DNA of 64,000 nucleotides from CAVVMA01 sp963788205. GTDB taxonomy: Bacteria > Desulfobacterota > Binatia > Binatales > Binataceae. The notes below the pieces were generated by a model that was not told where the DNA came from, did no database searches, and saw nothing but the letters and a program-made list of their open reading frames with translations. A program made the translations under genes and the position numbers. The DNA lies in NCBI GenBank assembly GCA_963788205.1, contig CAWBGG010000002.1, forward strand, positions 930,001 through 994,000. Reading direction: 5' to 3'. Below are positions 10,060 to 17,860 of this stretch, in pieces; positions within the stretch are counted from its first letter, which is position 1; each line of letters begins with the position of its first letter.

Positions 10060-11996
10060 CCTGTCCTCTCAGGCTCCTTGAGCGAATCGACCATAGAGTA
10101 GACCACCACGCGATCGTGACGCTTGCCCGCGCCGTCCGTGTCGGGCGGCGATAGCCGAACCTGCACGCGCTCGGCACGGGCGGTGGGGATATTCTTGCCG
10201 ACGTAGTTGGGCCGAATCGGAATCGCGCGATGTCCGCGATCGATCAGCACCGCGAGCCGTACCGAAGCCGGCCGGCCGTGCGTCCAAAGCGCCGCCATCG
10301 CGCGCTGCACGGTCCATCCGCTGTTGATCACGTCGTCCACCAGGATGATGGTGCGTTCCTCGACCTCGAATTCGGCCGTGCCATCCAGCGCGCGGATCGC
10401 GTCGGCGCCGCTTACCACGTCGGCGGCGGCGCACGGCAGCCGGACCCCGGTTCGCGCTTCGATCAGGTCGCGCAGCCGCATCGCGAGCATCGCGCCGTGA
10501 CTGACGATGCCGACCATCGCGACCCCGCTTAAGTCGGGCAGGTCTTCGATCACTTGTGAGGTCAACGTTTCACAGGCGCGGGCGACCTCGTCGCTGTTCA
10601 TGATCTCGCGCTGCGGACCTCGCCGGTACGGTTCGTAGCCGTGCTCCTCGGCCTGTTTTTCGCTGTCGAACACGACCAGCGAGGCCTCTTCGATCCATTG
10701 CCGGGCGTACCCGTACAGGCTTTCCTCAAAGCGGTAGTAGCGGCGCGAGCGTGCGTGACCGACGAAGTCGGCGCTGAGCTCGCGGTCGCAGAAATCGCAT
10801 CGGAGCGGCAGGACCGATCGGTTCACGCGCGGCGCGAGCCGAAAACGCGCGTGCAGGTAGGCGCCCTCGTGCCGCGTGATGCAATTGGGGTTGGCACATC
10901 GGGGCGCCGGCTCGGACTTGAACCGGATCGGCGGCTCTGCGGGTTGCTCGCGCGCAACGGCCGCCTTCTCGATCAGCCATGCGATCAGCGCCATCCGTAC
11001 CGGCACGCCGGCGGCTGCCTGCTCGAAGTAGACCGCGCGCGGATCGCTGTCGAGCTCGTAGGCAAGCTCATCCGTGCGGGGCAGCGGATGCATCACGACC
11101 GCTTCATGCGTGCGGCTGGTCTTGAGCGCCTGCACGTCGAAACGGACATAAGCGCCCTGCTCGGCTTCGTTCTCGCCGCGCCGCTCACGCTGCAGGCGCG
11201 TGACGTAAAATGCGTCGAGTGCCGCCGGCGGATGCTCGCTGGGCAGTTTCTCCAGCGGCATCCCGGCCGTGAACAGCGCCATCTGATGCGGCGCGCTGGG
11301 CGTCAGGTAGAGCGCGTCGAGTCCGCCCGCGAGCGATTTGAGTTCATCCATCCCCACCGTCGAAAAATTGTAGCCGCGCTCGGCCGCCAGGCGATCGAGC
11401 ACGTAGTCGGGCACGCCGAGGCCGCGCTGCGGCACCGCAACGATATTCGCGCCGAAACGGGCCAGCGCGTAGATCAGCGAATGGACCGTGCGGCCGTATT
11501 TAAGATCGCCGCAGATCGCGACCGTCAGTCCAGCCAGGCGGCCCTTTTTCTTGCGCAAGATATAGAGGTCGCAAAGCGTCTGGGTAGGATGCTCGCGGCT
11601 GCCGTCGCCGGCGTTGAGGATCGGACACGGCGCGTATTCCGCGGCTACACGCGCGGCGCCGTCGTGCGGATGGCGCACGACGATCAGGTCGGCGTAGGCG
11701 CTGGTGACGCGGACCGTGTCGGCCAGGCTCTCGCCCTTGGCGGCCGAGCTGGCGTGCATATCGGCTGAGCTGATCACCGCGCCGCCGAGACGATGCATCG
11801 CCGACTCGAAGCTCAGGCGGGTGCGCGTGGAGGGCTCGTAAAAGAGCGTGGCCATGATCAGGCCGCGCGCAAGGTCCAGGCGCTCGCCCCTATCCAGAGC
11901 CCCGGCGAATTGATCGGCCAGCACGAAAATCCGCTCGATGTCGGCCGTCGTCAGGTCCTCGATCGAGACCACGTCGCATTTCGCCAGGTGAGCCAT
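10056..11996 (-). CDS. pyrB: aspartate carbamoyltransferase - PyrI-type zinc domain - PyrR-like fusion
   Basis: 646 residues in three parts. Residues 1-345 are a full ATCase catalytic chain: FYEPSTRTRLSFE (52-64), EHPTQTLCDLY (135-145), VMHPLPR (301-307), YFEQAAAGVPVRMALI. Residues 366-415 carry four cysteines, CX4C (367, 372) and CX2C (400, 403), with CANPNCITRHE and LRCDFCDREL, like the zinc domain of the ATCase regulatory chain PyrI; the PyrI allosteric N-terminal domain is not evident. Residues 465-640 are a PyrR-type phosphoribosyltransferase fold: PRPP loop ILVDDVINSGWTVQRAM (551-567) and LAVLIDRGHRAIPIRPNYVGKN. The residue that is Arg in the neighbouring PyrR (TGRTV) is Trp here. A separate complete pyrR lies 19 bases upstream. 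The PyrB call is firm; the function of the two added domains is inference. Confidence 0.93.
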   Translation of the reverse strand: MAHLAKCDVVSIEDLTTADIERIFVLADQFAGALDRGERLDLARGLIMATLFYEPSTRTRLSFESAMHRLGGAVISSADMHASSAAKGESLADTVRVTSAYADLIVVRHPHDGAARVAAEYAPCPILNAGDGSREHPTQTLCDLYILRKKKGRLAGLTVAICGDLKYGRTVHSLIYALARFGANIVAVPQRGLGVPDYVLDRLAAERGYNFSTVGMDELKSLAGGLDALYLTPSAPHQMALFTAGMPLEKLPSEHPPAALDAFYVTRLQRERRGENEAEQGAYVRFDVQALKTSRTHEAVVMHPLPRTDELAYELDSDPRAVYFEQAAAGVPVRMALIAWLIEKAAVAREQPAEPPIRFKSEPAPRCANPNCITRHEGAYLHARFRLAPRVNRSVLPLRCDFCDRELSADFVGHARSRRYYRFEESLYGYARQWIEEASLVVFDSEKQAEEHGYEPYRRGPQREIMNSDEVARACETLTSQVIEDLPDLSGVAMVGIVSHGAMLAMRLRDLIEARTGVRLPCAAADVVSGADAIRALDGTAEFEVEERTIILVDDVINSGWTVQRAMAALWTHGRPASVRLAVLIDRGHRAIPIRPNYVGKNIPTARAERVQVRLSPPDTDGAGKRHDRVVVYSMVDSLKEPERTG

Positions 11997-12015
11997 CAGA
12001 GTGTGATGCGCAACC

Positions 12016-12558
12016 TCATTTGCGCGTTCCGATCACCACCGCGTCCAGCCCGTCTACTTCGCTCAGGCGCACGTAGACGCGATGGCCGTCGGGCGCCTGC
12101 AGGTTCTTGCCCACATAGTCGGCGCGAATGGGAAGCTCGCGCTCGCCGCGATCGATCAGAACTGCGAGCTGGATCGATTCCGGACGGCCCAGCTCGGAGA
12201 GCGCCTCGAGCGCCGCGCGCACCGTGCGGCCGGTGTAGAGCACGTCGTCCACCAGGATCACGCGCCGGCCGTCGAGCGAGAAGGGAATGTCGCGTCCCAG
12301 CAGGCGCGGGTCCCCGGGCGCGCCCCGGCCGTCGTCGCGATACGAGGAGATGTCGAGCGTGCCGACCGGGACCTCGCGGCCCTCGAGCTCCTTGAGCGCG
12401 GCCGCCAGCCGATGGGCCAGGTTCGCGCCGCGGCGCAGCACGCCGATCAAGACGAGATTTTCGCCGCCGCCGCTGCGCTCGCCGATCTCATGCGCGATTC
12501 GCTTGATCGAGCGCGCGATCGCGGACGAATCGAGCGCGACGACCGAGTTGGCGGTCAT
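12016..12558 (-). CDS. pyrR: pyrimidine operon regulator / uracil phosphoribosyltransferase
   Basis: 180 residues, the normal PyrR length. PRPP-binding motif RVILVDDVLYTGRTVRAAL, SYRDD, and the C-terminal LAVLIDRGERELPIRADYVGKN. In other bacteria PyrR binds a hairpin in pyr mRNA when UMP is high and causes attenuation, and has uracil phosphoribosyltransferase activity. First gene of the operon; its leader holds a matching hairpin and a terminator, so autoregulation is likely. Confidence 0.96.
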   Translation of the reverse strand: MTANSVVALDSSAIARSIKRIAHEIGERSGGGENLVLIGVLRRGANLAHRLAAALKELEGREVPVGTLDISSYRDDGRGAPGDPRLLGRDIPFSLDGRRVILVDDVLYTGRTVRAALEALSELGRPESIQLAVLIDRGERELPIRADYVGKNLQAPDGHRVYVRLSEVDGLDAVVIGTRK

Positions 12559-12585
12559 CGTGACACCGCCTCGCGCATCGGGGAG

Positions 12586-12619
12586 AAAAAAATAACCCGC
12601 CTGCGGATGCAGACGGGTT
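12586..12619 (-). terminator. intrinsic terminator in the pyr leader (attenuator)
   Basis: On the minus strand an 11-bp stem, AACCCGTCTGC with GCAGGCGGGTT (one G-U pair), closes a 4-base loop and is followed by A then seven T. It lies 27 bases before the pyrR start, so it would stop transcription before the whole pyr operon unless prevented from folding. Confidence 0.85.
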
Positions 12620-12650
12620 CAATGTAGCTGCTCTTCATTCGATCCCTTTC

Positions 12651-12668
12651 TCGTCCTCGCAGGGACGA
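12651..12668 (-). promoter_or_regulatory. PyrR-binding hairpin in the pyr leader
   Basis: Minus-strand RNA folds as a 6-bp stem TCGTCC/GGACGA around hexaloop CTGCGA. The loop fits the CNGNGA loop known for Bacillus-type PyrR binding sites. The segment CCTGCG (12658-12663) is complementary to CGCAGG in the terminator 3' arm (12600-12605), so the unbound loop could pair there as an antiterminator. The pairing model is inference. Confidence 0.7.
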
Positions 12669-12685
12669 ATTAAAAGGTCAATTCT

Positions 12686-12714
12686 TTTGTACCGGCGCAC
12701 GGGTTCGCGATCAA
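12686..12714 (-). promoter_or_regulatory. probable pyr operon promoter
   Basis: Minus strand: -35 TTGATC (12714-12709), 17-base spacer, -10 TACAAA (12691-12686). Each box matches the sigma70 consensus at four of six positions. Transcription would start just before the PyrR-type hairpin. Confidence 0.5.
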
Positions 12715-12831
12715 GCCCCGGTTGCGAGCGACCGTAGTGGTCAAGTTTGGCTCTGCGATCGCCAGTCGAGGGCGCCTGCGACTGGAGTGCGGCGAAGGTA
12801 GCTGGTGTGAGATTGTTCGCTGCGCGGACTC

Positions 12832-12901
12832 CGCTCAGAATGACGTCAAATGGTATCGTTCTGTAGATTCCAGAGCCCCCCGTTCAACGTCATTCTGAGC
12901 G
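12832..12901. repeat. inverted dispersed repeat
   Basis: Exact 15-base arms CGCTCAGAATGACGT (12832-12846) and ACGTCATTCTGAGCG (12887-12901) flank 40 bases. The right arm continues into GCGGGC...GCCCGCG and GAAGAATCTC, resembling intergenic GTCATTCTGAGCG-type repeats common in bacterial genomes. A related pair is at 45232-45398. Confidence 0.6.
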
Positions 12902-13182
12902 TAGCGCGGGCTCTCGCCCGCGCGAAGTCGAAGAATCTCATGCCATTCACGCCGCGAAGCGGACTTAACCGCTTGAGGCTTCGGACTTTGACCTCGGAAC
13001 GGTGACGCGGAACTCGACCAGTGCGTTTGCCGAATCGCGGCGGCGATGCTATCGTGCGTTAACTTCTGGAAAGGAGGCGCACTTCGCAATGACAACCATC
13101 GAAAGAGTATCCGCACAATCGTGTTGGAGTGCGCCGGTAATCTCCGCCCAGCGCTGAGTTTGTTGTAGCGCCAGGCGCCAGA

Positions 13183-13215
13183 GCCACGGAGGCACTCCCG
13201 CCCCGTGGCTTTTTT
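13183..13215 (+). terminator. hairpin with T-run upstream of the RIO kinase gene
   Basis: Stem GCCACGG (13183-13189) with CCGTGGC (13203-13209), then six T. It looks like an intrinsic terminator on the plus strand, but no plus-strand gene precedes it, so it may be a leader attenuator for the gene at 13385. Confidence 0.6.
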
Positions 13216-13232
13216 GTTGCCCTGATTTCTGC

Positions 13233-13259
13233 GGCCACGGGTGCGACGCATCCGTGGCC
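13233..13259 (+). promoter_or_regulatory. second hairpin of the same stem sequence
   Basis: Stem GGCCACGG (13233-13240) with CCGTGGCC (13252-13259). Its arms are nearly the same as those of the hairpin at 13183-13209, so arms of the two can cross-pair. This suggests mutually exclusive folds in the leader of the RIO kinase mRNA. Confidence 0.45.
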
Positions 13260-13384
13260 GTTCTATTTTCCGGCGTACAAATCGATCGCAAGGAGACGTG
13301 CAATGAAGACATCTTTAGTCGGGACATCACAACTCAGGACATCGCACTCACAGGCAAGCATCGATCACACTCAAAGAGGAAATC

Positions 13385-14134
13385 ATGTCTACGGACTATG
13401 TTCAGGCCTATCTCGATTCATCGCTCGAACCGCTCATCGCTGAAGGATTGGTCAGCGAAGTCCTCTACGTCGTCAAAAGCGGCAAGGAGGCGACCGTCTA
13501 TTGCTGCCTCGGCGGGCCGGCGGCCGGCGCCGAGCTGCTCGCCGCGAAAGTTTACAAACCGCTCGAATCGCGCGTCTTCCGCAACGACGCCGCATACCGG
13601 GAGGGCCGCACCCGCGCGTGGGGGCGCCGCGACCGCCTCGCCTTCGACAAGAAGAGCCGTCATGGACGTGAGATGCAATTCGGCGCCTGGATTCAGGCGG
13701 AATACCGGACGCTCGCGATGCTGCACGCTGTGGGTGCCGACGTTCCGCGGCCGCTCTCCTGTTCAGGCGGTGCGCTCCTGCTCGAATACCTGGGCGATCG
13801 CGACGGTGCCGCGCCGATGCTCACCCAGGTGACGCTGGCGCAGGAGCGGGCGCTCGAGGCCTTCAAGAAGATCATCCGCAACGTCGCGCTATGGCTTCGC
13901 CATGATTTGGTGCACGGCGACCTGTCGCCCTACAACATTCTCTATTGGGCCGATGATGTGATGGTCATCGACTTTCCGCAGGCGGTCGATCCGCGCTTCA
14001 ACCACGACGCGCGCGAGCTGCTGCGCCGCGATCTCGAGAATGTCTGCCGGTATTTCGCGCGTTCGGGCGTGGCGGCGGATCCGGATCGAATCGCCGACGA
14101 GCTGTGGCGGCGCTATCGCCGCGCGGAGCTGTGA
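13385..14134 (+). CDS. RIO1-family serine/threonine kinase
   Basis: 249 residues. RIO-family atypical protein kinase: ATP-site VVKSGKEATVYCC (about 29-41), catalytic loop VHGDLSPYNILYW (about 177-189), metal-binding VIDFPQAVDP. Bacterial RIO1-like proteins are widespread, their substrates mostly unknown; archaeal and eukaryotic relatives act in small-subunit ribosome maturation. It is preceded by a structured leader. The gene ends just before the convergent LpxL-like gene. Confidence 0.88.
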   Translation: MSTDYVQAYLDSSLEPLIAEGLVSEVLYVVKSGKEATVYCCLGGPAAGAELLAAKVYKPLESRVFRNDAAYREGRTRAWGRRDRLAFDKKSRHGREMQFGAWIQAEYRTLAMLHAVGADVPRPLSCSGGALLLEYLGDRDGAAPMLTQVTLAQERALEAFKKIIRNVALWLRHDLVHGDLSPYNILYWADDVMVIDFPQAVDPRFNHDARELLRRDLENVCRYFARSGVAADPDRIADELWRRYRRAEL

Positions 14135-14150
14135 AGACTGCGGGCGGAGT

Positions 14151-15071
14151 CTAGTAAAAACGCCGCTCGCCGGGCGGACGGGTCTTCCAGCGGCGATGGA
14201 TCCAGTTCCAATGGTCGGGATAGCGCCGCACCATGGTTTCGACCGCGGCCTGGTACCGCTGCGTGTTTTCGCGCACCGCCTGGTCACGGTCGGCGCCGTT
14301 GGCCGTTTCGATTACCGGCAGAATGGTGATCTTGTGCCGCGCGCTCTCGCCCTGTCGCACCATGAAGGCGGGCAGAACCGGAGCGCCGGTCGCGATCGCA
14401 AACCGCGCCAGCGCGTCGCTGGTCGCGGCGCTCAGCCTGAAGAAGTCCACGAACACCCCCTTGCGGACATCGAGGTCCAGCGGCACCGTGACCATGAAAT
14501 TATCGCGCAGCAGTTTCAGCACGCGCTTCGCGCCGCCCTTGCGCGGCACCAGCACCGCGCCGAAACGGCTGCGCGCCTTGCAGACCTGCCGATCGATCAG
14601 CGGGTTGCGCAGCCCCCGATGAATCATCGCGATCGGGTTGCGGTACGCCGAATGAGCGACGACCAGCAGCTCGAAGTTGCCGAAGTGGCCGGTGAGCGCG
14701 AGGATCCCGCGCCCGTTGGAAATCCGCTGCGCCTCCTGCCAGTGCTCGCGGCCGTCGTAGGTGACGAATTGGTCGATGTTCTCGCGGGTGAGCTGGTCGA
14801 AATGAGTCCACTCCGCGATCATGCGGCCCCAGTTGCGATAAGTGCCGCGCAGAATTTTGAGGCGCGCTTCGTTTTTCAGATCAGGAAAAGCGATTTCCAG
14901 GTTGCGCATCGCGACTGGCCGGTTGAAGCGGTCCAAGGCCATCGCGATGTCGCCGAGCCGCGCTCCCGCCTTGATCGCGCGCTCCAGCGGCAGCACGCCC
15001 AGTCCCGAGCCCAGCAAGGCGACGCCGCCGTATTCGAGCCCGGCCCGAATGCCGCCAATCTGCCGCGCCAT
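14151..15071 (-). CDS. LpxL/HtrB-type lysophospholipid or lipid A acyltransferase
   Basis: About 306 residues from ATG 15071 (a TTG at 15110 is possible). The acyltransferase motif is GILALTGHFGNFELL, with the catalytic His-X4-Glu; RNLEIAFPD and the C-terminal RYPDHWNWIHRRWKTRPPG are family landmarks. It probably adds an acyl chain to a lipid A precursor or related lipid at the inner membrane. No lpx genes are beside it. A second, distinct member lies at 23713-24780. Confidence 0.85.
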   Translation of the reverse strand: MARQIGGIRAGLEYGGVALLGSGLGVLPLERAIKAGARLGDIAMALDRFNRPVAMRNLEIAFPDLKNEARLKILRGTYRNWGRMIAEWTHFDQLTRENIDQFVTYDGREHWQEAQRISNGRGILALTGHFGNFELLVVAHSAYRNPIAMIHRGLRNPLIDRQVCKARSRFGAVLVPRKGGAKRVLKLLRDNFMVTVPLDLDVRKGVFVDFFRLSAATSDALARFAIATGAPVLPAFMVRQGESARHKITILPVIETANGADRDQAVRENTQRYQAAVETMVRRYPDHWNWIHRRWKTRPPGERRFY

Positions 15072-15141
15072 CGCGTGTGTGAGGTTTTCAGAACCGCGCC
15101 GAGCGCGCAACCAGAGCCCGGTGCGGCTAGTCTATCAATCG

Positions 15142-16352
15142 ATGGCATCGTCGCCGCATGTCGTGATCGCCGGCGCCGGGCCGGCGGCGCGGCCCTGGCC
15201 TATCTGCTCGCGCGTCGCGGCACGCGCGTTACGCTGCTCGAGCGCCAGGTCGATTTCGCGCGCGAATTCCGCGGCGAAGTCCTGATGCCAACGGGAATCG
15301 AGGTCTTCGCGCAAATGGGCCTGTCAAAGGCGCTCGACGCGGTGCCGCATCAGTGTGTTGGCGGCTTCGACCTTTTTCGCGGCGTGCGCCGGATGCTCAG
15401 TCTTTCCATTTCCGCATTGGCCATCGATATCAGGGCCGTATCGCAGCCGGCGATGCTCGAGATGCTGGCCGCCGAATCGGCGCGCTTTCCCAATTTCACG
15501 CTGGAGCGCGGCGCGACCGTCCGCGACTTGATTCGCGAGGGCGAGCGCGTCGTGGGCGTGGCGGCCGACACCGCCGGCGGTCCGCGCGAATTCCGTGCCG
15601 ACTTCGTAATCGGCACCGACGGCCGCACCTCGGTGCTTCGCAAGCGCTCCGGGTTGCATCAGGAGCGCACGCCGCAGGCCTTCGACGTGGTCTGGTTCAG
15701 GGTTCCAGCGGCGGGCTTCATGGCCAACAACTTCGCGCGCGCCTATCTCTGGCCCGGCCACTTCGTGCTCGCAGTCCCCACCCACGGGAACCAGATTCAG
15801 ATCGCGTGGATCATCGACAAGGGAACCTTCGGCGAAATTCGCCGGATGGCCGCGGGCGGATGGCTCGACCAGATAGTCGCCTGGGTCTCGCCCGACTTCG
15901 CCGCTCATCTGTGCGCCCATCGCGATTCGCTGAGCCATCCTTTTTTGCTCGACGTGATCTGTGACCGCCTGACCAAATGGACTGTGCCGGGACTGCTGCT
16001 GCTCGGCGACGCGTCGCATCCGATGTCGCCGGTCGGTGCCCAAGGGATAAACATCGCGTTGCGCGACGCGATCGTCGCCGCGAATCATCTCTGCCCAGCG
16101 CTCGCCGCCGGCGGCCCTGCGCTCGATGAGGCCGCGCGCCGAATCGAGGCGGAGCGGATGCCTGAAATCGTCGAGGTCCAGGGTCTTCAGCAGATCGGCC
16201 CCGGTATCATGTTCAGAAAAACACTGCTCAGCCGGATCGTCCTGAGCGCCCCGATGATGTGGTTAGTGCGCGCGCCTCTGTTCGCGTCGCTGTTCGCCAG
16301 CCGCTTCGGAGTATTCTTCAACGGCACCCGCCCAGTGCGGCTGGCCGTTTGA
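15142..16352 (+). CDS. FAD-dependent monooxygenase (frameshifted near the start)
   Basis: About 403 residues after frame repair; PHBH/UbiH-like flavoprotein monooxygenase. The start ATG 15142 opens MASSPHVVIAGAGPA, the Rossmann FAD-binding GXGXXG, then the frame breaks: the continuation GGAALAYLLARRGTRVTLLER lies one base out of register. One G missing near 15186-15187 explains it. Later motifs are intact: FVIGTDGRTSVLRKRSG and LLLLGDASHPMSPVGAQG. The C-terminus is hydrophobic. Substrate unknown. Divergent from the LpxL-like gene. Confidence 0.85.
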
Positions 16353-16415
16353 GATGCTTCACCCGGCGCATGGCGCGATCGGCATTCGTTGACAGAAAAC
16401 GAATAAAAAGCGAAA

Positions 16416-17267
16416 GTGGCCTTTATGGCTGCGTCGCTTTCCAACACCTGGACCGAACTTTCCCGAGCCGATTCGGCGCGTTCAGCCGGACCAGTTAAAA
16501 ACCTCCAAGCTCTTGAAATTGCAGGGGTTTTCCTAGGGCGTGAGCTCACTCGCAAGGATCGCCGCCTAAGCTGCGGACTGACCCTGATCGACCATCTGCT
16601 GGGCGGTGGAATCGTACGTGGCAGAATCGGCGAAATCGTCGGTCCGGTCGGCGCGGGCAAGACCTCGCTCGCCGCCTGTTTCGTCGCGTCGGCGACCCGC
16701 CATGGCGAGACGGCAGCGTGGATCGATGCGGCGGACAGCTTCGATCCCGCAACCGTCGCGGCGGCAGGCGCCGACCTCGCCCGCGTGTTGTGGTCTGCGC
16801 CGCGTATCAATTCGGCATCGCCCGTAGCGCAATTCGCGCGCCTCGAAAAATCGCCGGCCCGGTATACGGCGCCGGGATGGAATGTAATTCGCGCCGCCGA
16901 GCTGGTGATGGAGGCGGGCGGCTTCGGCCTGGTGGTTATCGACTTCGGCAACTTCGCCCGCGCGATTCCGCCCAGCGCAGCGCTGCGGGTCGCGCGGATA
17001 GCGGAGCGGACCGGCGCCGCCGTAATCGTGCTTGCAACTCATCGGATGTGCGGTACGTTCGCCGCGCAAAGCCTCACGCTCAGCCGCGAACGCGCCTGCT
17101 TCAGCCGCGCCGCGATCGGAGCGCCCTCGCTGTTCGACGGTTTCGCGATCGAGGCGCGCGTGGCGCGCAACAAGTTGGGTGGGGTCGGCGCGCACGCGCG
17201 ATGGCATGCCACGATGGCATACGATGTTGGCCTGCGGAGCAGCATGCAGCACCCTTCTCGCACTTGA
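16416..17267 (+). CDS. RecA-superfamily ATPase, ImuA-like
   Basis: About 283 residues. Walker A GPVGAGKTS (about residue 77) follows the typical LTLIDHLLGGGIVRGRIGEIVG entry seen in RecA/ImuA proteins; the Walker B-like strand is GLVVIDFGNFAR. The DNA-binding loops of RecA are not evident, and it is shorter than RecA. ImuA relatives usually accompany imuB and dnaE2 for mutagenic repair, but neither is nearby, so this is a stand-alone copy. GTG 16416 or ATG 16425 could be the start. Confidence 0.7.
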   Translation: MAFMAASLSNTWTELSRADSARSAGPVKNLQALEIAGVFLGRELTRKDRRLSCGLTLIDHLLGGGIVRGRIGEIVGPVGAGKTSLAACFVASATRHGETAAWIDAADSFDPATVAAAGADLARVLWSAPRINSASPVAQFARLEKSPARYTAPGWNVIRAAELVMEAGGFGLVVIDFGNFARAIPPSAALRVARIAERTGAAVIVLATHRMCGTFAAQSLTLSRERACFSRAAIGAPSLFDGFAIEARVARNKLGGVGAHARWHATMAYDVGLRSSMQHPSRT

Positions 17268-17301
17268 TCGCACTCTGATAAAATCCGCCGCTGAGGACAG
17301 G

Positions 17302-17760
17302 ATGGGAATTCTGAGCTTCTTTAGATCGTCGCCGTCGCCGCGCGACGCGTTGCTGGCCGAACTGGCCGTCATAGCGGGCCGCAAGGAGTCGCTGATCGAG
17401 CGTCTTAAGCGGCACGCCACGATGTGCTCGTATCCGAATATCAAGGCCGGACTCGAACAACTTGCCGACCGGGAGGGCGCTCATCTCAACGCGCTCAAGG
17501 CGATCCTGTCGGACCACGGGATGTGGCCGCGGCCGCCGGAGCCGACCGCTCACGACGGGTCAAGCAACTGGGAGCGTCTGAACGCCGATCTTGAATTGGC
17601 CGCCGAGCTGAGCCGGACGATCAATCGGCAATCGGTGGTATGGGAGCCGATCGATCCCACGATGGCGAAGCGGTTCGCCGATATGTATGGCGAGGACTAC
17701 GACAACACCAGCTTCCTGCGCGACCTAGCGCTGAAGTGCGACCCGCAGGCGTTCGATTGA
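17302..17760 (+). CDS. conserved hypothetical protein, possibly ferritin-like helical
   Basis: 152 residues from ATG 17302, preceded by GAGGACAGG. Predicted to be mainly helical; the segment HATMCSYPNIKAGLEQLADREGAH and nearby Glu/His spacing recall ferritin-like helix pairs, but the metal ligands are not convincing. Function not recognised. 34 bases after the RecA-like gene, same strand. Confidence 0.7.
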   Translation: MGILSFFRSSPSPRDALLAELAVIAGRKESLIERLKRHATMCSYPNIKAGLEQLADREGAHLNALKAILSDHGMWPRPPEPTAHDGSSNWERLNADLELAAELSRTINRQSVVWEPIDPTMAKRFADMYGEDYDNTSFLRDLALKCDPQAFD

Positions 17761-17801
17761 GGGCTATCGAGGGTGTCCCTGGTGCGGTGGAAGCTCAGGC
17801 A

Positions 17802-17852
17802 ACCCTCACCTGCCTCACTTCGTTCGGCACCCTCTCCCTGGTCAGGGAGAGG
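17802..17852. repeat. dispersed CTCTCCC palindrome
   Basis: CCCTCACC lead-in followed by CCTCTCCCTG-GT-CAGGGAGAGG (17831-17852), a 10-bp perfect stem. It lies between two convergent genes and may also act as a terminator. Related copies are at 41848-41968 and 44566-44617. Confidence 0.7.
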
Positions 17853-17860
17853 AGCAAAAG

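Larger units (their letters stand above)
12715..13384. other. intergenic region with inverted dispersed repeat and tandem hairpins
   Basis: About 670 bases without a credible gene. It holds an inverted pair of dispersed repeat units (12832-12846 and 12887-12901), and two successive hairpins before the RIO kinase gene (13183-13215 and 13233-13259). Apparent frames here have no ribosome site or recognisable content. Confidence 0.6.

Noticed and set aside
13183..13259. Idea that the two hairpins are a CRISPR-like array or a known riboswitch
   Set aside because: Only two units, unequal spacing, no spacer pattern, and no riboswitch core that I can recognise.
12835..13330. Minus-strand open frames of 90-140 codons upstream of the RIO kinase gene
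   Set aside because: They run through dispersed repeats and hairpins, lack ribosome sites, and have no family-like content.
16416..17267. Idea that the RecA-like gene is recA itself
   Set aside because: Shorter than RecA, lacks its DNA-binding loops and C-terminal domain; closer to ImuA-like ATPases.
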